64,000 nt of DNA. Origin: SKLM01 sp964514285 (GTDB taxonomy: Bacteria; Chloroflexota; Anaerolineae; B4-G1). Positions 32,979 to 43,114 of this stretch are shown here, in pieces. Each line of letters opens with the position of its first letter. Positions within the stretch are counted from its first letter, which is position 1. Location: positions 20,597-84,596 of the forward strand of contig CAZEQC010000007.1 of the NCBI GenBank assembly GCA_964514285.1, read 5' to 3'. The notes below the pieces were generated by a model. The model searched no databases and had not been told where the DNA came from. It saw only the letters and a list, made by a program, of their open reading frames with translations. The translations under genes and the position numbers were made by a program.

Positions 32979-35900
32979 ATGGCTCGGCAGCAAACGGCTC
33001 AACAGGAGGTGCTCTCCGTGGCCAGTCTCGACCTCGGTGATGAGCTGAAGGTGGATGATGTGTGCCGCGCCCTGGTCTGCCAGGCTGTTGACCTGACCGG
33101 GAGCGATGCCGGATGCCTCTACGTCTTCCACCCAAGGCAACGCGCTCTCGAGTCGGCCATAATCGTCGGCGAGCAGGCTATCGAAAGTCTGACGGAGAAG
33201 GGCCTTGAGACAGCCGAAAAGGTCTTAGAAAACCAAGAACCTCTCATCGTCGAGCATATCCTGGACTCCGATCAAAGCGACACCCTGGCCGCCATAGCCG
33301 CGGTCCCCCTCCGCCAGGACGGACAATACCTGGGCGTCTTAGAGACGGTGGTCCTCTCTCCCGCCGCGTTCACCCAGGACGACCTCAATCTGCTGAGCCG
33401 ATTGACGGATCAGACAGCAGCCATTATTGGAAACGCCAAACTTCGCGGGCAGACCGTCCTGCAGACCAAGCACCTGTCCGTTATCAACCGCATCGCCCGT
33501 GCCATGGGTAAGACGCTGGATCTGGAGTACCTGACGCAGATCGTGTACCGCGAGGTCAAGGCTGTCTTTGAACTGGATGCCTTTTTCATGGCGCTCTATG
33601 ACGAGGAGACCAACGAGCTGAGTTATCAACTGCAAATAGATGACGGCACGATGGCCCCTCCAGAGCGCAAGCCCCTCGGCGACGGGCTGATCGCCTCCGT
33701 GATCAAGGAGCAGAAACCTCTACTCATCCGCGATTTCGAGAACGAGCAAGAGGATCTGCCGCCGGCCGAGCTGTGGGGCACGATGAAGACACCGGCCTCA
33801 TGGCTTGGCGTCCCGATGCAAATCGCCGATCGAACGGTGGGCGTTATCTGTATCCAAGCCTATCAGCCACAGGCCTACGGTGAGATCGAGCAACAGCTCC
33901 TCACCACCATCGCCGAGCAAGTCGCCATCGGCGTCGAGAACGCTCAGCTGTACGAGGAGACGAGCCAACGTCTTGCCCAGACTCAGGTCCTGCGCGAACT
34001 TATGCTGGCCGCTGCGTCCACCCTGGACTTCGACTTGGTCTTGGAGCGCACGATTGAGGCGCTCCACAACACGATGGGGATCGAGTTCATTGGTTTCGCT
34101 CTGCCCGACCGTGATAGACAATCGCTCCGGCTCCATCCCTCTCAGATTGGATTCCCGGTCGAGGCAGAGAAGGTGACTCTGGGATCGGATCATTCGGTCT
34201 GCGGTCGCGTCTTCCTCACTGGCGAACCGATGATTATCGACGACGTTCGAGAGTCACCCTGCTACTATCAAGCCGTTCCAGAGACACGTTCCGAGCTAGC
34301 CGTCCCAGTCGGCGTCCACGGACAGGTGGCCGGCGTGCTCAACGTGGAGAGCACGCAACTCAACGCCTTCGACGAGAAGGACTTAGACTTCTACACCACC
34401 ATCGCCAGCCAATTGAGTGTCGCTTTGGAGAACGCCCGGCTCTTCCAGGCTGAGCGAAGACAACGACATCAGACCGAAGCCCTGGAGGAAGCCGCCGCTA
34501 TCGTCAGTGGCACGCTCAATCTTGACCAGGTGCTGGACCGCATCCTGGGGCAAGTAGAGAAGGTCGTCGATGGAGACGCTTTCAACATTATGCTGGTCGA
34601 ACAAGAAGGTCAAGCCCGGGTCGCCCGCAGACGCGGCTATGAGAGCGAGGATTGGGGCGTTGAGTCGGCCTCCATCACGGGCTATCCTCTCCTGATGGAG
34701 ATGATCCAAAGCGGTGATCCTATCGCGGTGCCCAACACCGCGACCGACCCTCGCTGGGTTCTAGAAGAGGGACAAGAGTCCTGGGAATCCTACGTAGGAG
34801 CCCCGATCAAAGTAGGGGGCGTCGTCGTGGGGTTTCTGAACGTGAACAGCATCCGCCAAGGCACGTTCAGTCAGCAGGACGCACAGCGGCTCCAGGCATT
34901 CGCAAATCATGCAGCCACCGCCCTAGAGAACGCCCAGCTCTACCATGAGCTCCACAACTACGCCGACGCGCTGGAAGAGCGAGTCGAGGAAAGGACGTCA
35001 CAACTCCGGGCCCAGTACGCCCAGCTAGAGGCTATTCTGGAAAGCACTACGGATGGCATCGTCTTGGCCGGAACGGACGGAGAACTCGTCCTGGCCAATC
35101 CAGTAGCACGGGATTGGCTCCAGCACACCCTTTCCCCGGAGGAATCTGATCAATTGCGAGAGGCCGTCAGGGCGCTGGCTATGAAGGCTGACGGAAACCC
35201 AGAGGTAGTCCTCGAACTGACCGGGCTGGATCTTCAACTCACGGCTGCTCCCGTGCGCAAGCCAGAGATGGAGGAGGCGAGGGCCGTGGTGGCGATCCAC
35301 GACGTCAGCCATCTCAAAGCGCTAAACCGCATGAAATCCCGTTTCGTCGCCAACGTCTCCCACGAACTGCGCACGCCGATCGCCACCATCAAGCTGCTGG
35401 CGCACTTGATGCAGCAACAACCTGAGGGATGGAAAGAATACCTCGATCCGCTGGTCCACGAAGCGGAGCACCAAGCCAACTTGGTACGCGACATCCTGGA
35501 GATATCCCGCGTGGACGCAGGACGAACGGAAATCCGCCTGGAGCCGACCAACCTCAACGATCTGGCCGAGATGGCCATGGAGAAATACAATAGCCGGGCC
35601 CAAAGCCATGGCCTGACCCTGACGAGCCACCTGGGACAGCCTGATCCTGTAGCCTCGGCAGACTCCAAGTGGATGATGCAGGTGTTGAACAACCTATTGT
35701 CGAACGCTATTCGATACACACCTGAGGGAGGGACCATCACCATCTCCACAAGCTATAGCGTGGCAAATGGACGGTCGTGGGCCACGCTCACCGTGACCGA
35801 TACCGGCATAGGCATTCCAGAGGAGGAACTACCCTATATCTTCGACCGCTTCTTCCGAGGCGAGAAACCCCGGACCATGCAGATCTCCGGAACCGGCCTC

Positions 35901-36017
35901 GGCCTGGCGCTCTTGAAGGAGATTGTCGAACTGCATGGTGGAAAGGTGACGGTGGAGAGCGAGATCGATAAAGGGAGCATCTTCACGGTATGGTTGCCCC
36001 GGAACCCGCAGGGATAA
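32979..36017 (+). CDS. Soluble multi-GAF/PAS sensor histidine kinase
   Basis: 1012 residues, no membrane segment, so a cytoplasmic sensor. Four GAF-like modules can be outlined (about 20-150, 165-325, 335-490, 500-655), each opening with a helix of the type LSVINRIARAMGKTLDLEYL. A coiled coil (LEERVEERTSQLRAQYAQLE) and a PAS domain (AILESTTDGIVLAGTDGELV) follow. The kinase core has H-box SHELRTPIATIK (His near 794), N-box NNLLSNAIRYTPEGG, G1 DTGIGIPEEELPYIF and GTGLGLALLKEIVELHGG. Ligands are unknown. Two further kinase genes with receiver domains lie downstream and may be its phosphorelay partners. Confidence 0.9.
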   Translation: MARQQTAQQEVLSVASLDLGDELKVDDVCRALVCQAVDLTGSDAGCLYVFHPRQRALESAIIVGEQAIESLTEKGLETAEKVLENQEPLIVEHILDSDQSDTLAAIAAVPLRQDGQYLGVLETVVLSPAAFTQDDLNLLSRLTDQTAAIIGNAKLRGQTVLQTKHLSVINRIARAMGKTLDLEYLTQIVYREVKAVFELDAFFMALYDEETNELSYQLQIDDGTMAPPERKPLGDGLIASVIKEQKPLLIRDFENEQEDLPPAELWGTMKTPASWLGVPMQIADRTVGVICIQAYQPQAYGEIEQQLLTTIAEQVAIGVENAQLYEETSQRLAQTQVLRELMLAAASTLDFDLVLERTIEALHNTMGIEFIGFALPDRDRQSLRLHPSQIGFPVEAEKVTLGSDHSVCGRVFLTGEPMIIDDVRESPCYYQAVPETRSELAVPVGVHGQVAGVLNVESTQLNAFDEKDLDFYTTIASQLSVALENARLFQAERRQRHQTEALEEAAAIVSGTLNLDQVLDRILGQVEKVVDGDAFNIMLVEQEGQARVARRRGYESEDWGVESASITGYPLLMEMIQSGDPIAVPNTATDPRWVLEEGQESWESYVGAPIKVGGVVVGFLNVNSIRQGTFSQQDAQRLQAFANHAATALENAQLYHELHNYADALEERVEERTSQLRAQYAQLEAILESTTDGIVLAGTDGELVLANPVARDWLQHTLSPEESDQLREAVRALAMKADGNPEVVLELTGLDLQLTAAPVRKPEMEEARAVVAIHDVSHLKALNRMKSRFVANVSHELRTPIATIKLLAHLMQQQPEGWKEYLDPLVHEAEHQANLVRDILEISRVDAGRTEIRLEPTNLNDLAEMAMEKYNSRAQSHGLTLTSHLGQPDPVASADSKWMMQVLNNLLSNAIRYTPEGGTITISTSYSVANGRSWATLTVTDTGIGIPEEELPYIFDRFFRGEKPRTMQISGTGLGLALLKEIVELHGGKVTVESEIDKGSIFTVWLPRNPQG

Positions 36018-36104
36018 GACATAACCGACGTCCGGTCATAGAAGGATCGGTGATACGTTGAGCAGCTTGTCCGTCGCCCGTCCTTTCTCAGCAATTTCCT
36101 CCTC

Positions 36105-37385
36105 ATGAATCGATCTGCGACGATGAGCGAAACGAACACCCTGGAAAGCCATCAGCAGCAGACCGTCTTGATCGCCGAGGACGATCCTTTGCTCGCCGAG
36201 GCCATCGCCGCGACCTTGGACCTGGAGGGTCTGGAGACCATCGTCACACACGACGGCAACGAGGCCCTCTCGCTGGCTCGCAAGCTGCAGCCAGATCTTG
36301 TCCTTCTCGACGTGATGATGCCTGGACGGACCGGCATCGAGGTATGCGCAGCTCTCAAGACAGCGTCAGGAAGCTCAGAAATCCCGGTGATCCTCGTCAC
36401 GGCGAAATCGGAGAAAGATGATCAAGCGGTAGGCCTCGCCGCCGGTGCCCACGCCTACGTGACCAAGCCATTCAGTCCGGTGCAGTTGATTGACCTGGTC
36501 AAAGAGACGCTTGCAGGAGAGTCTGTTGAGCACCGAACCCAGAAACCGAGCATCGGCACGATGTCCCTGGATCAACTGACGGTCTACGCTCGAGATCTGA
36601 AGGAGCTTTGGCAGCGAGAGCGAGAAGAACGAGAGGCCCTGGAGCAAGCGCGGGAGCGTCTCCTGGAGCTAGATCGTCTGAAGGCAGCTTTTGTCAGCAC
36701 AGTGACTCACGAACTACTCACCCCTTTCGCCTCTATCGGCACAACCCTTGCGGTCCTCCAGAAGCAGAGCAAGAGGCAGGAAACCGACGTCAGAGAGACG
36801 TTGGAGGACCTCTCGACGACTATCGCGGGGTTACACCGCTGCATCGAAGGGGTCGTCAAGTTCGCCGAGCTGGTGAACAAACAACGCGAACCCCAACTTG
36901 GGCTCCACGGGTTGGACGAGGTGATCCCGTGGGCTATTCAACCGGTGGCTATGATCGCGAAAGCGCGAGAGGTAGACCTCCGGCTGTCTATCCCGTCTGA
37001 CCTACCAGAGGTCAGGATGGATGCCGAGTTGGTCAGCGAGGCTGTCTTCCAGATGGCTCACAACGCCGTCAAGTTCAACAGACCCGGGGGCAAGGCCAGA
37101 ATAAGAGCGTTCCAATCCAACGACAGGGCCGTTATTGAGATCTCCGACACCGGTATCGGCCTGACACAGGAGCGCCTGGACATCCTGGGGCTTCCTTTTG
37201 AGCAGAGCGCCGAAGCCCTACGCCGCGGTCAGGAGGGGTTAGGCATTGGCTGGGCCTTCGTCTGCTACGTCGCTGAGGTACACAACGGACAGACACACGT
37301 GGAGAGCGGTGGGCCCGGGGAGGGCAGCACGTTCTCGCTGGCCCTGCCCCTGAATCCGGATACGTCGATAGAGCAGTCTCAGTAG
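36105..37385 (+). CDS. Receiver-domain histidine kinase with altered H-box
   Basis: 426 residues. N-terminal receiver domain (VLIAEDDPLL, phospho-acceptor Asp near 69 in LVLLDVMMPG, Lys in VTKPFSP), a coiled coil (about 155-195), a dimerisation helix with THELLTPFASIG (His near 200; the usual HELRTP Arg is Leu) and an ATPase domain (MAHNAVKFNRPGGKA, DTGIGLTQERLDIL, GLGIGWAFVCYVAEVHNG). Either it is a weaker kinase or it acts as a phosphatase or relay. The start could also be ATG 36123. It lies between two other kinase genes on the same strand. Confidence 0.85.
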   Translation: MNRSATMSETNTLESHQQQTVLIAEDDPLLAEAIAATLDLEGLETIVTHDGNEALSLARKLQPDLVLLDVMMPGRTGIEVCAALKTASGSSEIPVILVTAKSEKDDQAVGLAAGAHAYVTKPFSPVQLIDLVKETLAGESVEHRTQKPSIGTMSLDQLTVYARDLKELWQREREEREALEQARERLLELDRLKAAFVSTVTHELLTPFASIGTTLAVLQKQSKRQETDVRETLEDLSTTIAGLHRCIEGVVKFAELVNKQREPQLGLHGLDEVIPWAIQPVAMIAKAREVDLRLSIPSDLPEVRMDAELVSEAVFQMAHNAVKFNRPGGKARIRAFQSNDRAVIEISDTGIGLTQERLDILGLPFEQSAEALRRGQEGLGIGWAFVCYVAEVHNGQTHVESGGPGEGSTFSLALPLNPDTSIEQSQ

Positions 37386-37488
37386 ACCCACGTGGCTCGG
37401 TCTGGATCGTGGGTCGACGCGGTCACCCGAAACCCGGCCATTCGCAGCTTTGCACGGAGAACAAACGAGAAGCTTTCAAGGAGACATT

Positions 37489-38607
37489 ATGAACGGGCAA
37501 CATATCCTAGTCGTAGAGGACCACAAACCCATGTCCCGAGCCATCAAGGGCATTCTAGAATCCGAGGGCTACACCGTCACAACAGCCACCGACGGCGTAG
37601 AGGCCCTGGACGCTATGGACCAGGTCCGACCGGATCTCATTCTGGCCGATATTATGATGCCCCGTATGGATGGCTATACCCTCTACGAGAGGATCCGTGC
37701 CTGCGCCGATTGGGTTCCCATCCCCTTTGTCTTCCTCACCGCTAAGTCAGAGAAGGAGGACAAACTGAAGGGTAAGAAGTTGGGCGCCGAGGACTACATC
37801 ACGAAGCCCTTCGATGCTGAGGAGCTGATTATCAGCGTTCGGTCCCGACTAGGGCGTGCGCGCGCCATTGAGCAAGCCAGCGAGGCTGCGTTCGAGCAAC
37901 TCAAACAACAGATCGTCACCGTCCTTGGCCATGAGTTACGCACGCCACTCACCTACGTGACCGGCTACACCGATCTGGCCCTGGAGGATGTCTCCTCCCT
38001 CGAACACGAGGAAGTTGAGAAGTTCCTGAACGGCATCAAGGTCGGAGCGGACCGCCTCAACCGTTTGGTAGAGGACCTGTTGCTGCTCGTGCAGATCGAC
38101 TCTGGACAGGCGGGGGAGCAGTTCGAAACGCTCGTTGCCCGATATGGGAACCTTGACGAAATCATCAAGCGCACGGCGGAGAAGTTTGTGCAGCTGGCCA
38201 CGGAGAACGGTGTCTCGCTGAAGACCTACGCGGAAGCCGATCTGCCCCCAGTCCGTCTTTGTGAGCCCTTCTTCCAAGACGCCCTGGGCCGCCTCATCGA
38301 GAATGGTATCAAGTTCTCTCGCAACAAAGGGGGCGAGGTGAGAGTGGGGGCCAAGTCGAGCGGCGAATGGGTGGTAGTCGCCGTGTCCGACGACGGTATG
38401 GGCATACCAGCCGATGAGCAGGACCACCTCTTCGAGCGATTTCGACAGATCAACCGTGATCAACAGGAGCAGCAAGGGGCAGGGCTGGGTCTCGCCATTG
38501 CTCAGGAACTAATCCATCTGCACGGAGGAAGGATCGTGGTCAAGAGCACTCTTGGGGAGGGAAGCACGTTCAGCATCTTCTTGCCCCAAGCCGAGGAGGC
38601 CGCGTAG
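37489..38607 (+). CDS. Receiver-domain histidine kinase
   Basis: 372 residues. Receiver domain with ILVVEDHKPMSRAIKGILE, Asp near 52 in ILADIMMPRMDGY and ITKPFDAEEL; then HisKA with GHELRTPLTYVTGYTDLAL (His near 146), N-box LGRLIENGIKFSRNKGG, G1 VSDDGMGIPADEQDHLFERF and GAGLGLAIAQELIHLHGG. ATG 37489 has AAGGAG at good spacing. It has receiver and kinase parts but no DNA-binding output, so it probably relays a signal from the upstream GAF kinase or integrates two inputs. Confidence 0.88.
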   Translation: MNGQHILVVEDHKPMSRAIKGILESEGYTVTTATDGVEALDAMDQVRPDLILADIMMPRMDGYTLYERIRACADWVPIPFVFLTAKSEKEDKLKGKKLGAEDYITKPFDAEELIISVRSRLGRARAIEQASEAAFEQLKQQIVTVLGHELRTPLTYVTGYTDLALEDVSSLEHEEVEKFLNGIKVGADRLNRLVEDLLLLVQIDSGQAGEQFETLVARYGNLDEIIKRTAEKFVQLATENGVSLKTYAEADLPPVRLCEPFFQDALGRLIENGIKFSRNKGGEVRVGAKSSGEWVVVAVSDDGMGIPADEQDHLFERFRQINRDQQEQQGAGLGLAIAQELIHLHGGRIVVKSTLGEGSTFSIFLPQAEEAA

Positions 38608-38626
38608 CTCACGCTGGGCGGTAGAC

Positions 38627-38653
38627 CTCGTGAGATCAGCCTGGGCTCACGAG
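38627..38653. terminator. Hairpin after the kinase cluster
   Basis: CTCGTGAG (38627-38634) pairs exactly with CTCACGAG (38646-38653), 20 nt after the stop. No T run follows, so termination is uncertain. Confidence 0.4.
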
Positions 38654-38802
38654 CCTGACGCATCTCGACAGCAACTCACGCGCGGCTGGCCCGCCATTCT
38701 GACTCTCTCTCGCCTTCCCTCCAGCCTCATCACCTAGAGACGCCCTCCAGCTCTCCGTCGCGGACGGATGGGCCCACGCCGACGGTGCCGACGAGCAAAC
38801 GG

Positions 38803-38831
38803 TTGGCAGGTCCTGGAAACTACGGTATAAT
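38803..38831 (+). promoter_or_regulatory. Promoter of the GDP-sugar operon
   Basis: TTGGCA (38803-38808), 17 bp, TATAAT (38826-38831). Start near 38838, only a few bases before the AGGAGG of rmd, so the leader is very short. Confidence 0.68.
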
Positions 38832-38852
38832 CTCTCCTCAAGGAGGCAGACA

Positions 38853-39809
38853 TTGCAAGCACTGATCACCGGAGCGGGAGGGTTCGTTGGAGGACACCTG
38901 TGTAGCTATCTCTTGTCGCACACAGACTGGGACTTGACAGGAACGGTCTTTGCCCCGGATGCCGGGGCCGAGGGACAACCCCCTCGGCTCCAGCTCCGAT
39001 CCGTTGATCTACGAGAGAGGGATAGGGTAACCTCCCTCGTAGGAGACCTTCAACCAGACGTCATCTTCCACCTCGCCGCTCAGTCCTTCGTTCCAACCTC
39101 ATTTTCCGATCCGTGGGACACGCTCCAGAACAACATCTTATCCGAACTGAACGTGCTGGAGGCTGTGCGGCAATCAGAACGCGAGGTCGTCTTTCTGGTG
39201 GTCGGCTCGAACGAGGAATACGGGGCACCGAGGCCAGAGGAGCTGCCTCAGACAGAGCAGAGCCCCCTTCGTCCCAACAATCCCTACGCTGTCAGTAAAG
39301 TGGGCCAAGACTACCTCGGTTTCCAGTACTACCTGGCCTACGGGATACCGGTGGTAAGGGTGCGGCCTTTCAACCACACCGGGCCTGGTCAGTCATCTCG
39401 ATTCGTCGCTCCAGCCTTCGCCAGCCAGGTGGCGCGCATCGAAGCGGGGCTCCAGGAGCCGGTCATGAGGGTCGGCAACCTGTCAACGTCCCGCGACTTC
39501 ACCGACGTTCGAGACATCGTGCGCGCCTATCACCTGGCGGTGACTGAGGGACAGCCCGGCGAGGTCTATAACCTAGCCTCCGGGAAACCGCGGTCGATCA
39601 AGGCGTTGTTAGAGACGCTTCTGAGCTACTCGGACGTAGAGATCAAGGTCGAGAGAGACCCGGAACGCTATCGTCCTGTGGACGTGCCCGTCGTCTATGG
39701 CAGCGCGAAGAAATTCTATGAGCAGACGGGCTGGGAACCGCAGATCCCTTTCGAGAAGACACTGCACGATACGCTTACGTATTGGCGCAAACAGATTTCA
39801 AGCGATTAG
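38853..39809 (+). CDS. rmd: GDP-4-keto-6-deoxy-D-mannose reductase (Rmd-like)
   Basis: 318 residues, extended SDR family. NAD(P) motif ITGAGGFVGGHL, catalytic NPYAVSKVGQDYL (Tyr/Lys) and RPFNHTGPGQSSRFV, close to Rmd and the dehydratase family. It starts with TTG at 38853, with AGGAGG 6 nt upstream. The gmd gene follows 31 nt later. Together they convert GDP-mannose to GDP-D-rhamnose. A GDP-L-fucose synthase is less likely because the sequence looks closer to Rmd than to WcaG, but I cannot exclude it. Confidence 0.82.
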   Translation: MQALITGAGGFVGGHLCSYLLSHTDWDLTGTVFAPDAGAEGQPPRLQLRSVDLRERDRVTSLVGDLQPDVIFHLAAQSFVPTSFSDPWDTLQNNILSELNVLEAVRQSEREVVFLVVGSNEEYGAPRPEELPQTEQSPLRPNNPYAVSKVGQDYLGFQYYLAYGIPVVRVRPFNHTGPGQSSRFVAPAFASQVARIEAGLQEPVMRVGNLSTSRDFTDVRDIVRAYHLAVTEGQPGEVYNLASGKPRSIKALLETLLSYSDVEIKVERDPERYRPVDVPVVYGSAKKFYEQTGWEPQIPFEKTLHDTLTYWRKQISSD

Positions 39810-39840
39810 CATCACGTACGAGCAAGAAAGGAGTCATTGA

Positions 39841-40815
39841 ATGCCAAATGCACTCATCACAGGGGTGACGGGTCAAGACGGCTCTTACCTGGCCGAGTTC
39901 TTGTTGGAGAAAGGGTATGACGTCATTGGCATGGTGCGCCGCACCAGTACCCTCAACTTCTCCCGCATCCAGCACATCCAGGACAAGATCACGCTGGTCT
40001 CTGGAGATCTCTTGGATCAGGTGTCGTTGATCAGGATCCTTCAAGAAAACCGTCCCGACGAAGTGTACAATTTGGCAGCCCAGTCCTTCGTGCCGACGTC
40101 GTGGAAGCAACCTGTCTTCACCGGCGACGTCACGGCCCTGGGGGTGACCCGCATGCTGGAGGCCATCCGCACCGTCGACGATAGCATCCGCTTCTACCAG
40201 GCCAGCTCCTCCGAGATGTTCGGCAAGGTGCGCGAGGTACCTCAGAACGAGAATACCCCGTTCTATCCGCGCAGCCCCTACGGCGTGGCCAAAGTCTATG
40301 GTCACTGGATCACGATCAACTTCCGCGAGTCTTACGATCTACACGCCACATCGGGCATTCTCTTTAATCACACCAGCCCTCGGCGTGGGCTGGAGTTCGT
40401 GCTGCGCAAGATCACGTACGGCGTGGCAAAGATCGTCCTGGGCCTGGACGACGAGCTGGCCCTGGGCAACCTGGACGCGAAGCGAGACATCGGTTTTGCG
40501 GGTGACTACGTGCGCGCTATGTGGCTCATGCTCCAACAGCCAGAGCCGGACAACTACGTCGTCGCCACGGAGGAGACACACTCGATTCGAGATATGTGTG
40601 AGGCTGCCTTTGGCTACAAGGACCTGGACTGGCAGGATTACGTCGTCCAGGATCCAAGGTTTATGCGACCAGCAGAGGTCGACATTCTCATTGGGAATGC
40701 CGAGAAAGCCAGACAGAAGCTCGGATGGGAGCCGTCTGTCTCCTTCGAGGAGATGGTAGAGATGATGGTAGAGAGCGACATCAAGCTGCTCAAACAAGAA
40801 AACGGCCTGGCTTAG
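39841..40815 (+). CDS. gmd: GDP-mannose 4,6-dehydratase
   Basis: 324 residues. NADP motif ITGVTGQDGSYLAEFLLEKG, SSSEMFGKV and catalytic SPYGVAKVYGHW are all typical, as is LFNHTSPRRGLEFV. It makes GDP-4-keto-6-deoxymannose from GDP-mannose. GAAAGGAG lies upstream of the ATG. With rmd and the following phosphohexomutase it forms a nucleotide-sugar supply module for the glycosyltransferases about 4 kb downstream. Confidence 0.95.
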   Translation: MPNALITGVTGQDGSYLAEFLLEKGYDVIGMVRRTSTLNFSRIQHIQDKITLVSGDLLDQVSLIRILQENRPDEVYNLAAQSFVPTSWKQPVFTGDVTALGVTRMLEAIRTVDDSIRFYQASSSEMFGKVREVPQNENTPFYPRSPYGVAKVYGHWITINFRESYDLHATSGILFNHTSPRRGLEFVLRKITYGVAKIVLGLDDELALGNLDAKRDIGFAGDYVRAMWLMLQQPEPDNYVVATEETHSIRDMCEAAFGYKDLDWQDYVVQDPRFMRPAEVDILIGNAEKARQKLGWEPSVSFEEMVEMMVESDIKLLKQENGLA

Positions 40816-40848
40816 AGCACGGAGCAGAGTAGCCGAGGAGGCTTTGCG

Positions 40849-42273
40849 ATGACAACGGACATTCACTTTGGCACGGACGGCTGGCGAGCACGCATCGCGG
40901 GGGATTACACCTTCGACAACGTGCGTCGCGCCGCTCAAGGCTTCGCGAACTACCTGGCAGATCAAGGCTTCGAACAGAGCCAGGTCGTCGTCGGCTACGA
41001 TAAGCGCTTTGCAGCCGAACACTTCGGGGCCTCAGCAGCCGAGGTGATGGCGGCCAATGGATTCCACGTCTGGCTGACCAACACCGCTACACCGACCCCT
41101 GTGATCTCCTACGCCATCGTGGAGCGAGGTGCCTCGGGAGGCATCAACATCACCGCCAGCCACAACCCTCCGTGGGATTGCGGCTTCAAGGTGCGCGACA
41201 GGAACGGCGCCGCCGTAGCCCCCGATGGCCTGCGTGCCATCGAGGAAGCCATTCCACCGCTGGAGGATGTCCAACGTATGGCTCTTGAGGAGGCGGTGGA
41301 GCGAGGCCTCGTCGAGATCTGGGACGCTGCGCCAGTCTACATCGAGCACATCAGCAAGCTGGTGGATATCGAACGCATCAAGGAGGCCGATCTGCGCATC
41401 CTGGTCGAGCCCATGTGGGGCAATGGCATGGGCTGGTTCCCGCGTATCCTTAGCGGCGGGCCGACGACGGTGTCCGAGATCCACAACCGGCGGAATCCTC
41501 TCTATCCCGGTATGGAGCGTCCTGAGCCCATCCCTCCCAACGTGGACCCAGCGCTGGAGAAGACAGTCGATCTGGGGGCCGACGTCTGCCTGATTATGGA
41601 TGGCGACGCCGACCGGATGGGCATTGGGGACGAGAACGGCGTCTTCATCAACCAACTCCAGGTCTATGGCTTGCTCGCTTACTACCTGCTTGAGGTGCGA
41701 GGGCACCGGAAGCCCATCGTGAAGACCGTCTCCACCACCTCTATGCTGGAGAAGCTGGGGGAGATGTACGACGTGCCGGTCTACCGCACCGGCGTCGGGT
41801 TTAAGTACGTGGGGCCGAAGATGATAGAGACCGACGCGATGATCGGGGGGGAGGAGAGCGGAGGTTACGCCTTTGGCGAGAGCATCCCCGAACGAGACGG
41901 CATCCTGGGGAACCTCTACTTCCTGGATCTCATGGTGCAAACCGGGAAATCACCGTCTCAGCTCATTGACCACCTGTACAAAAAGTTGGGGACCTCCTAT
42001 TATTACGACCGCGTGGATACCCGGTTCCCCGACGAAAAGCGCCCCGAAGCCAAAGCTCGACTCGACGCAGCTGAGCCTCAGACGCTTGCTGGCCTTGAGG
42101 TCACGGACATCGTCACCCTCGACGGCTACAAGTATGAGCTCGAGGATGGTGGGTGGCTCTTGGTCCGCTTCTCCGGCACTGAGCCCGTCATCCGCGTCTA
42201 TTGTGAGACGACCGACGAGGACAAGGTGCAGCCACTGTTGGACGAGGGATTGGAGCTGGCCGGCCTGAGGTAG
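40849..42273 (+). CDS. Phosphoglucomutase/phosphomannomutase
   Basis: 474 residues, alpha-D-phosphohexomutase family. Phosphoserine loop NITASHNPPWDCGFK (Ser near 102), metal site IMDGDADRMGIGDENG, sugar loop GEESGGYAFGESIPERDG and phosphate loop RFSGTEPVIRVYCE. It interconverts hexose 6- and 1-phosphates; position after gmd suggests mannose-1-phosphate supply for GDP-mannose, though glucose is possible. AGGAGG lies 9 nt before the ATG. Confidence 0.92.
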   Translation: MTTDIHFGTDGWRARIAGDYTFDNVRRAAQGFANYLADQGFEQSQVVVGYDKRFAAEHFGASAAEVMAANGFHVWLTNTATPTPVISYAIVERGASGGINITASHNPPWDCGFKVRDRNGAAVAPDGLRAIEEAIPPLEDVQRMALEEAVERGLVEIWDAAPVYIEHISKLVDIERIKEADLRILVEPMWGNGMGWFPRILSGGPTTVSEIHNRRNPLYPGMERPEPIPPNVDPALEKTVDLGADVCLIMDGDADRMGIGDENGVFINQLQVYGLLAYYLLEVRGHRKPIVKTVSTTSMLEKLGEMYDVPVYRTGVGFKYVGPKMIETDAMIGGEESGGYAFGESIPERDGILGNLYFLDLMVQTGKSPSQLIDHLYKKLGTSYYYDRVDTRFPDEKRPEAKARLDAAEPQTLAGLEVTDIVTLDGYKYELEDGGWLLVRFSGTEPVIRVYCETTDEDKVQPLLDEGLELAGLR

Positions 42274-42295
42274 CCGGGCTGGAGAAGCATAGCCC

Positions 42296-43069
42296 ATGGA
42301 TCTCATCGATTCACACGCCCACGTGGACTTCCCCCAATTCGATGACGACCGCGACGAGGTCATCAAGCGGGCCCGAGAAGCCGGCTTGGTCGCGCTGGTG
42401 AACATAGGAACGAACGTGGACACCAGTCGAGCATCTGTGGCGTTGGCCGAACGGCACGACTTCATCTACGCCACCGTCGGCATTCACCCGCACGACGCCG
42501 AAGCTGCCACCGGTCAAGCCCTAGATGCCCTGCTCGCTCTGGCACAGCACGAGAGAGTAGTCGCCATCGGTGAGATTGGTCTCGACTACTATCGAGACTA
42601 CTCACCGCGACCTGCCCAACGGCGAGCGTTGGAGGACCAGCTCACCCTGGCCTCAGCGCTGGATCTCCCCGTGGTCATTCATAGCCGCGACGCCCACGAG
42701 GACGTCCTGGATACGCTAGGGGACTGGTCAGGAACCGGGGTGCTCCACACCTATGCGGCGGGGATGAAGCGGCTGGATCAGGTGATCGACATGGGCTTCT
42801 TCGTCGGCCTCTCGGGACCGGTGACCTATGCCAATGCGGAGCAGCTGCGAAGCGTAGCAAGGGCCGTTCCTTTGGATCGTCTGTTGATCGAGACCGATTG
42901 TCCTTATCTGACACCCGAGCCTCATCGCGGTAAGCGAAACGAACCAGCCTACGTCAGATTCGTCGCCGAAGCGGTGGCCCAGGCTCGGGGGAATTCAACA
43001 CAGCAGGTTGCAGATGCAACGGCGGAGAACGCCCGCCGTCTGTTTGGTCTTCCAAGCTCGTCAGCTTGA
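42296..43069 (+). CDS. tatD: TatD-family metal-dependent deoxyribonuclease
   Basis: 257 residues. Metal ligands IDSHAHVDF, Glu in AIGEIGLDYYRDYSP, VIHSRDAHED, HTYAAG and IETDCPYLTPEPHRGKRNEP match the TatD barrel. These enzymes are 3'-5' exonucleases or D-aminoacyl-tRNA-deacylase-like; the exact role here is unknown. It follows the mutase by 22 nt. Confidence 0.92.
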   Translation: MDLIDSHAHVDFPQFDDDRDEVIKRAREAGLVALVNIGTNVDTSRASVALAERHDFIYATVGIHPHDAEAATGQALDALLALAQHERVVAIGEIGLDYYRDYSPRPAQRRALEDQLTLASALDLPVVIHSRDAHEDVLDTLGDWSGTGVLHTYAAGMKRLDQVIDMGFFVGLSGPVTYANAEQLRSVARAVPLDRLLIETDCPYLTPEPHRGKRNEPAYVRFVAEAVAQARGNSTQQVADATAENARRLFGLPSSSA

Positions 43070-43114
43070 TGAAGCACATGCAATCAGGCCTGTCGGAGAG
43101 ATCGAGGCATACCT

